A stretch of 64,000 nucleotides of DNA from Intestinimonas timonensis. GTDB taxonomy: Bacteria; Bacillota; Clostridia; Oscillospirales; Oscillospiraceae. This document shows positions 62,135 to 64,000 of this stretch, piece by piece. A model generated the notes under the pieces. That model was not told the origin of the DNA. It was given only the letters and a program-made list of their open reading frames with translations, and did not search any database. Within the stretch, counting starts at the first letter, position 1. Every line of letters starts with the position of its first letter. The translations under genes were made by a program, and so were the position numbers. The stretch is from the NCBI RefSeq assembly GCF_900626145.1, contig NZ_LR130817.1, positions 147,422-211,421 of the forward strand, given 5' to 3'.

Positions 62135-62471
62135 TGGATGTTCCTATATGGCATCTCTATAATAATTATATTTTACACAATCGTAAAAAATAAATAATGT
62201 CAAATGTCATAAATTCGCGGCACACATATCGAATTTCGGGGGACCCTGCATGATTGTTCCTCTTGCGGTAATGGCGCTGCTCCCCTCCGCCGAAGCTGTC
62301 ATTATGATCTCCTATGCCTACACCCGTCTCAATCGTTTGTGGGATCAACTGCAAAATGGACCGCACCCATTGTGGTTGCAGAAGCTTGCTTTAAGAAGGT
62401 CAATGCACTATCAAAGTCAGCTTTGCGATTAAGAATGAACTGAATCATGTCATTCCACTCACGGGTATCTC
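62135..62471. other. AT-rich gap with remnant of an interrupted gene
   Basis: The first 80 nt are AT-rich and non-coding (probable IS end). At 62329-62471, minus strand, a frame reads DTREWNDMIQFILNRKADFD, then SALTFLKQ, to a TGA, entering from the IS66 end. It has the look of the C-terminal tail of an oxidoreductase cut by the IS66 insertion, but I cannot name it. Confidence 0.3.
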
Positions 62472-62500
62472 GTAACCGTCAAATCTCCCTGCGCATAAAA

Positions 62501-62541
62501 AGGCCGCCATCTCAGTGCCTGTGCATTGAGATGGCGGCCTG
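62501..62541 (-). terminator. Hairpin after IS66 tnpC
   Basis: Long stem AGGCCGCCATCTCA/TGAGATGGCGGCCT with a loop of about 12 nt; T run on the minus strand; 9 nt after the tnpC stop. Confidence 0.75.
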
Positions 62542-62549
62542 CAGTTCTA

Positions 62550-64000
62550 TTATGATTTAGGACTTCTGCATTCCTGGGGTGCGTTCACCGGGAGGAAAGA
62601 TTCGGCCCAGGCTTCATCCGTCTGGCTCATGTCAGGCGCGTTGTGCAGGAGCCAAACCAGGTAGCGGTAGGGATCCAGGTCGTTCTCCTTTGCGGTCTCA
62701 ATCAGGCTGTAGATCACAGCGCTGGACTGGGCGCCGGCCGGGGTGTTGGAAAAGAGCCAGTTCTTCCGGCCCATGACGAATGGCTTAATGCTGCGCTCGG
62801 CACGGTTGTTGGAGAGTTCCAGCCTGCCGTCCTCCAGATAGCGTACCAGATAGGGCCACTGCTCCCGCAGATAGTGCAGTGCCTTGCCCAAGGCGGACTT
62901 GGGCGCCGTCTTGGCGCTGGTCTCATTTGCCCATGCCAACAGAGCGTCCAGAACCGGTTTCTCCAGTTCCAGCCGCTTGGTATAGCGCTCTTCCGGCGTC
63001 AGTTCCACGAGAGCCTGCTCCAACTGAAACAGCCTGGTGCAGTAACACTCGCCGGTGGCCGCCAGAGATTCCTGCCGTTTCTCTTTGAGCAGCGTTTGCA
63101 GCGCCTCGTCAAATTTTCGCCTGGCATGAGCCCAGCAGCCCACCACCCGGATGTTCTCCGGCAGCTTGTGGTAGCCCTGGTAGCCGTCTGCGTGCAGCCA
63201 GCCGGAAAAGTCCTTGAGGAAGGCCGCCGCGTGCTCCGCCTTCCGGCTGGGCTGGTACTCATACAGGACAATGGGATACTCGGCGCAGCCGCTGGTCCGG
63301 TAGACCCACATATAGGACTTGCTTGTAGAAGTCCTGCCCGGTTCCTTCAGCACCTGCAGCGTGGTCTCATCCCCGTGCAGCACGGTTTCCCGGCACAGCT
63401 TCCGGTGCAGGGCGTCATACACCGGCCGCAGCCAGGTGTCCGAGGCCTGCAGGATCCAGTTGGCCATCGTCTGCCGGGACAGCTTCAGCCCCTGCCGCTG
63501 GAACTCCTGCTCCAGACGGTACAGCGGCGCGTACATGACGAATTTCTGCGTCATGATATGGGCTACCGCCTCTGGTGAGGCGAAGCTGCCTGGGCAGAGC
63601 GTCGGCTGTTTGGGTGTTTTCCGGAGATTGCCTTCGCCTGTTTCCGCCTCGCACTGCTTGCAGGCGTAGGTGTAGTACACATCCTCCCGGATCCAGAACC
63701 GGGCCGGCTCCATCTTCAGGCTCCGGTGCACCTCTTTCCCAATCTCCTCCATAACTGAGCCGCAGGCATCACAGGTGCGCTCCTCCTCGCAAAGGCGGTG
63801 CTCCACCACTTCCGTGGGGGTCCCCTCCGGCACGATATCCAGTACATTGCCGCTGTGCCGCTTGCGGGCATGGGCCTTCACCGCCACCTGTTCCGCTGTG
63901 GCATTTTTCGTCCCATAGGCGTAGGCCTCCGCCTCATTTGCCATGAGAGACAGTTGGTCCATTAGGCCCTCCTGGAGCCGCTCTGAGGATGTGCCAAACT
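62550..64000 (-). CDS. IS66 transposase TnpC (partial, 5' end outside window)
   Basis: At least 482 codons. The frame stays open to the window edge: before the ATG at 63962 it reads FGTSSERLQEGL, the usual sequence following the N-terminal coiled coil of IS66 transposases, so the true start lies outside. Zinc-binding CDACGSV and YYTYACKQCEAETGEG, the catalytic block VLHGDETTLQVL, WLHADGYQGYHKLPENI, LSNNRAERSIKPFVMGRKNWLF. No disruption inside the window. Confidence 0.93.
   Translation of the reverse strand, partial: FGTSSERLQEGLMDQLSLMANEAEAYAYGTKNATAEQVAVKAHARKRHSGNVLDIVPEGTPTEVVEHRLCEEERTCDACGSVMEEIGKEVHRSLKMEPARFWIREDVYYTYACKQCEAETGEGNLRKTPKQPTLCPGSFASPEAVAHIMTQKFVMYAPLYRLEQEFQRQGLKLSRQTMANWILQASDTWLRPVYDALHRKLCRETVLHGDETTLQVLKEPGRTSTSKSYMWVYRTSGCAEYPIVLYEYQPSRKAEHAAAFLKDFSGWLHADGYQGYHKLPENIRVVGCWAHARRKFDEALQTLLKEKRQESLAATGECYCTRLFQLEQALVELTPEERYTKRLELEKPVLDALLAWANETSAKTAPKSALGKALHYLREQWPYLVRYLEDGRLELSNNRAERSIKPFVMGRKNWLFSNTPAGAQSSAVIYSLIETAKENDLDPYRYLVWLLHNAPDMSQTDEAWAESFLPVNAPQECRSPKS

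Larger units (their letters stand above)
62472..64000 (-). mobile_element. IS66-family element (partial, right side beyond window)
   Basis: Left end GTAACCGTCAAATCTCCCTGCGC at 62472-62494. The element carries tnpC and continues past the window edge. Its end repeat matches the remnant at 4256-4817. Confidence 0.85.

Overview
The window looks like a chromosomal segment of a GC-rich, anaerobic, gut-type Clostridia, most likely Oscillospiraceae (Flavonifractor/Intestinimonas-like). This rests on gene content: PolC-type polymerase, the pyrH-frr-uppS-cdsA-dxr-rseP-ispG-polC run, short HisG with HisZ, HPr kinase, oxygen-sensitive glycyl radical enzymes and Tn916/Tn4451-type recombinases. No species name can be proven from the sequence alone.

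Layout. 1-2.2 kb: end of a sugar kinase, an MsmK/UgpC-type ABC ATPase and a YczE-like membrane protein. 2.2-8.5 kb: a graveyard of mobile DNA holding a Tn916-like integrase and excisionase, an IS66 remnant, an IS256 stub, a 5'-truncated CRESS-like Rep, an FtsK/TcpA-like coupling ATPase and a second excisionase-like protein. It ends at a complete tRNA-Gly(CCC) beside a broken tRNA-Gly. 8.5-9.8 kb: IS3-family copy A. 10-20.9 kb: UMP kinase, ribosome recycling, isoprenoid and phospholipid synthesis, site-2 protease and PolC. 21-27.7 kb: histidine operon hisZGDBHAF-(88 aa)-IE. 27.8-33 kb: YbaK-like deacylase, hotdog thioesterase and the potABCD polyamine importer. 33-39.4 kb: RluD-like synthase, YceD-rpmF, a PDZ/radical SAM DUF512 protein, der, plsY and gpsA. 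39.5-40.7 kb: a related IS3 element (copy C). 40.8-44.4 kb: rpmB, hprK, two tandem nucleoside hydrolases and tRNA-Pro(GGG). 44.3-47.3 kb: serine-recombinase fragments split by a 120-bp inverted repeat that encloses IS3 copy B, identical to copy A. 47.8-58.9 kb: a nucleoside uptake and breakdown locus. 59-64 kb: an IS5 remnant, ribokinase, a frameshifted DDE transposase and an IS66 tnpC running off the window.

The most interesting locus is 47.8-60.7 kb. A BmpA-type lipoprotein and NupOPQ-type ABC transporter would import nucleosides. A nucleoside hydrolase and a uridine-phosphorylase-family enzyme would split them. An amidohydrolase would deaminate bases, and a ribokinase would phosphorylate freed ribose. 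Upstream in the same direction lie YjjI (glycyl radical enzyme of unknown reaction) and its activase YjjW, with a divergent Crp/Fnr-family regulator. The intergenic region has a perfect palindrome whose centre falls 41.5 bp upstream of the predicted yjjI start point, the class II activator position, and it also overlaps the predicted start of the regulator's own transcript.

Other patterns are structural. The IS3-family copies sit inside hairpins: two split rho-independent terminators, and the third sits at the centre of a long palindrome. The tRNA-Gly pair shares a short core across the anticodon loop and looks like the scar of an integrative element. A promoter, SD, 27-codon frame and terminator at 8.2-8.4 kb form a tiny transcription unit.
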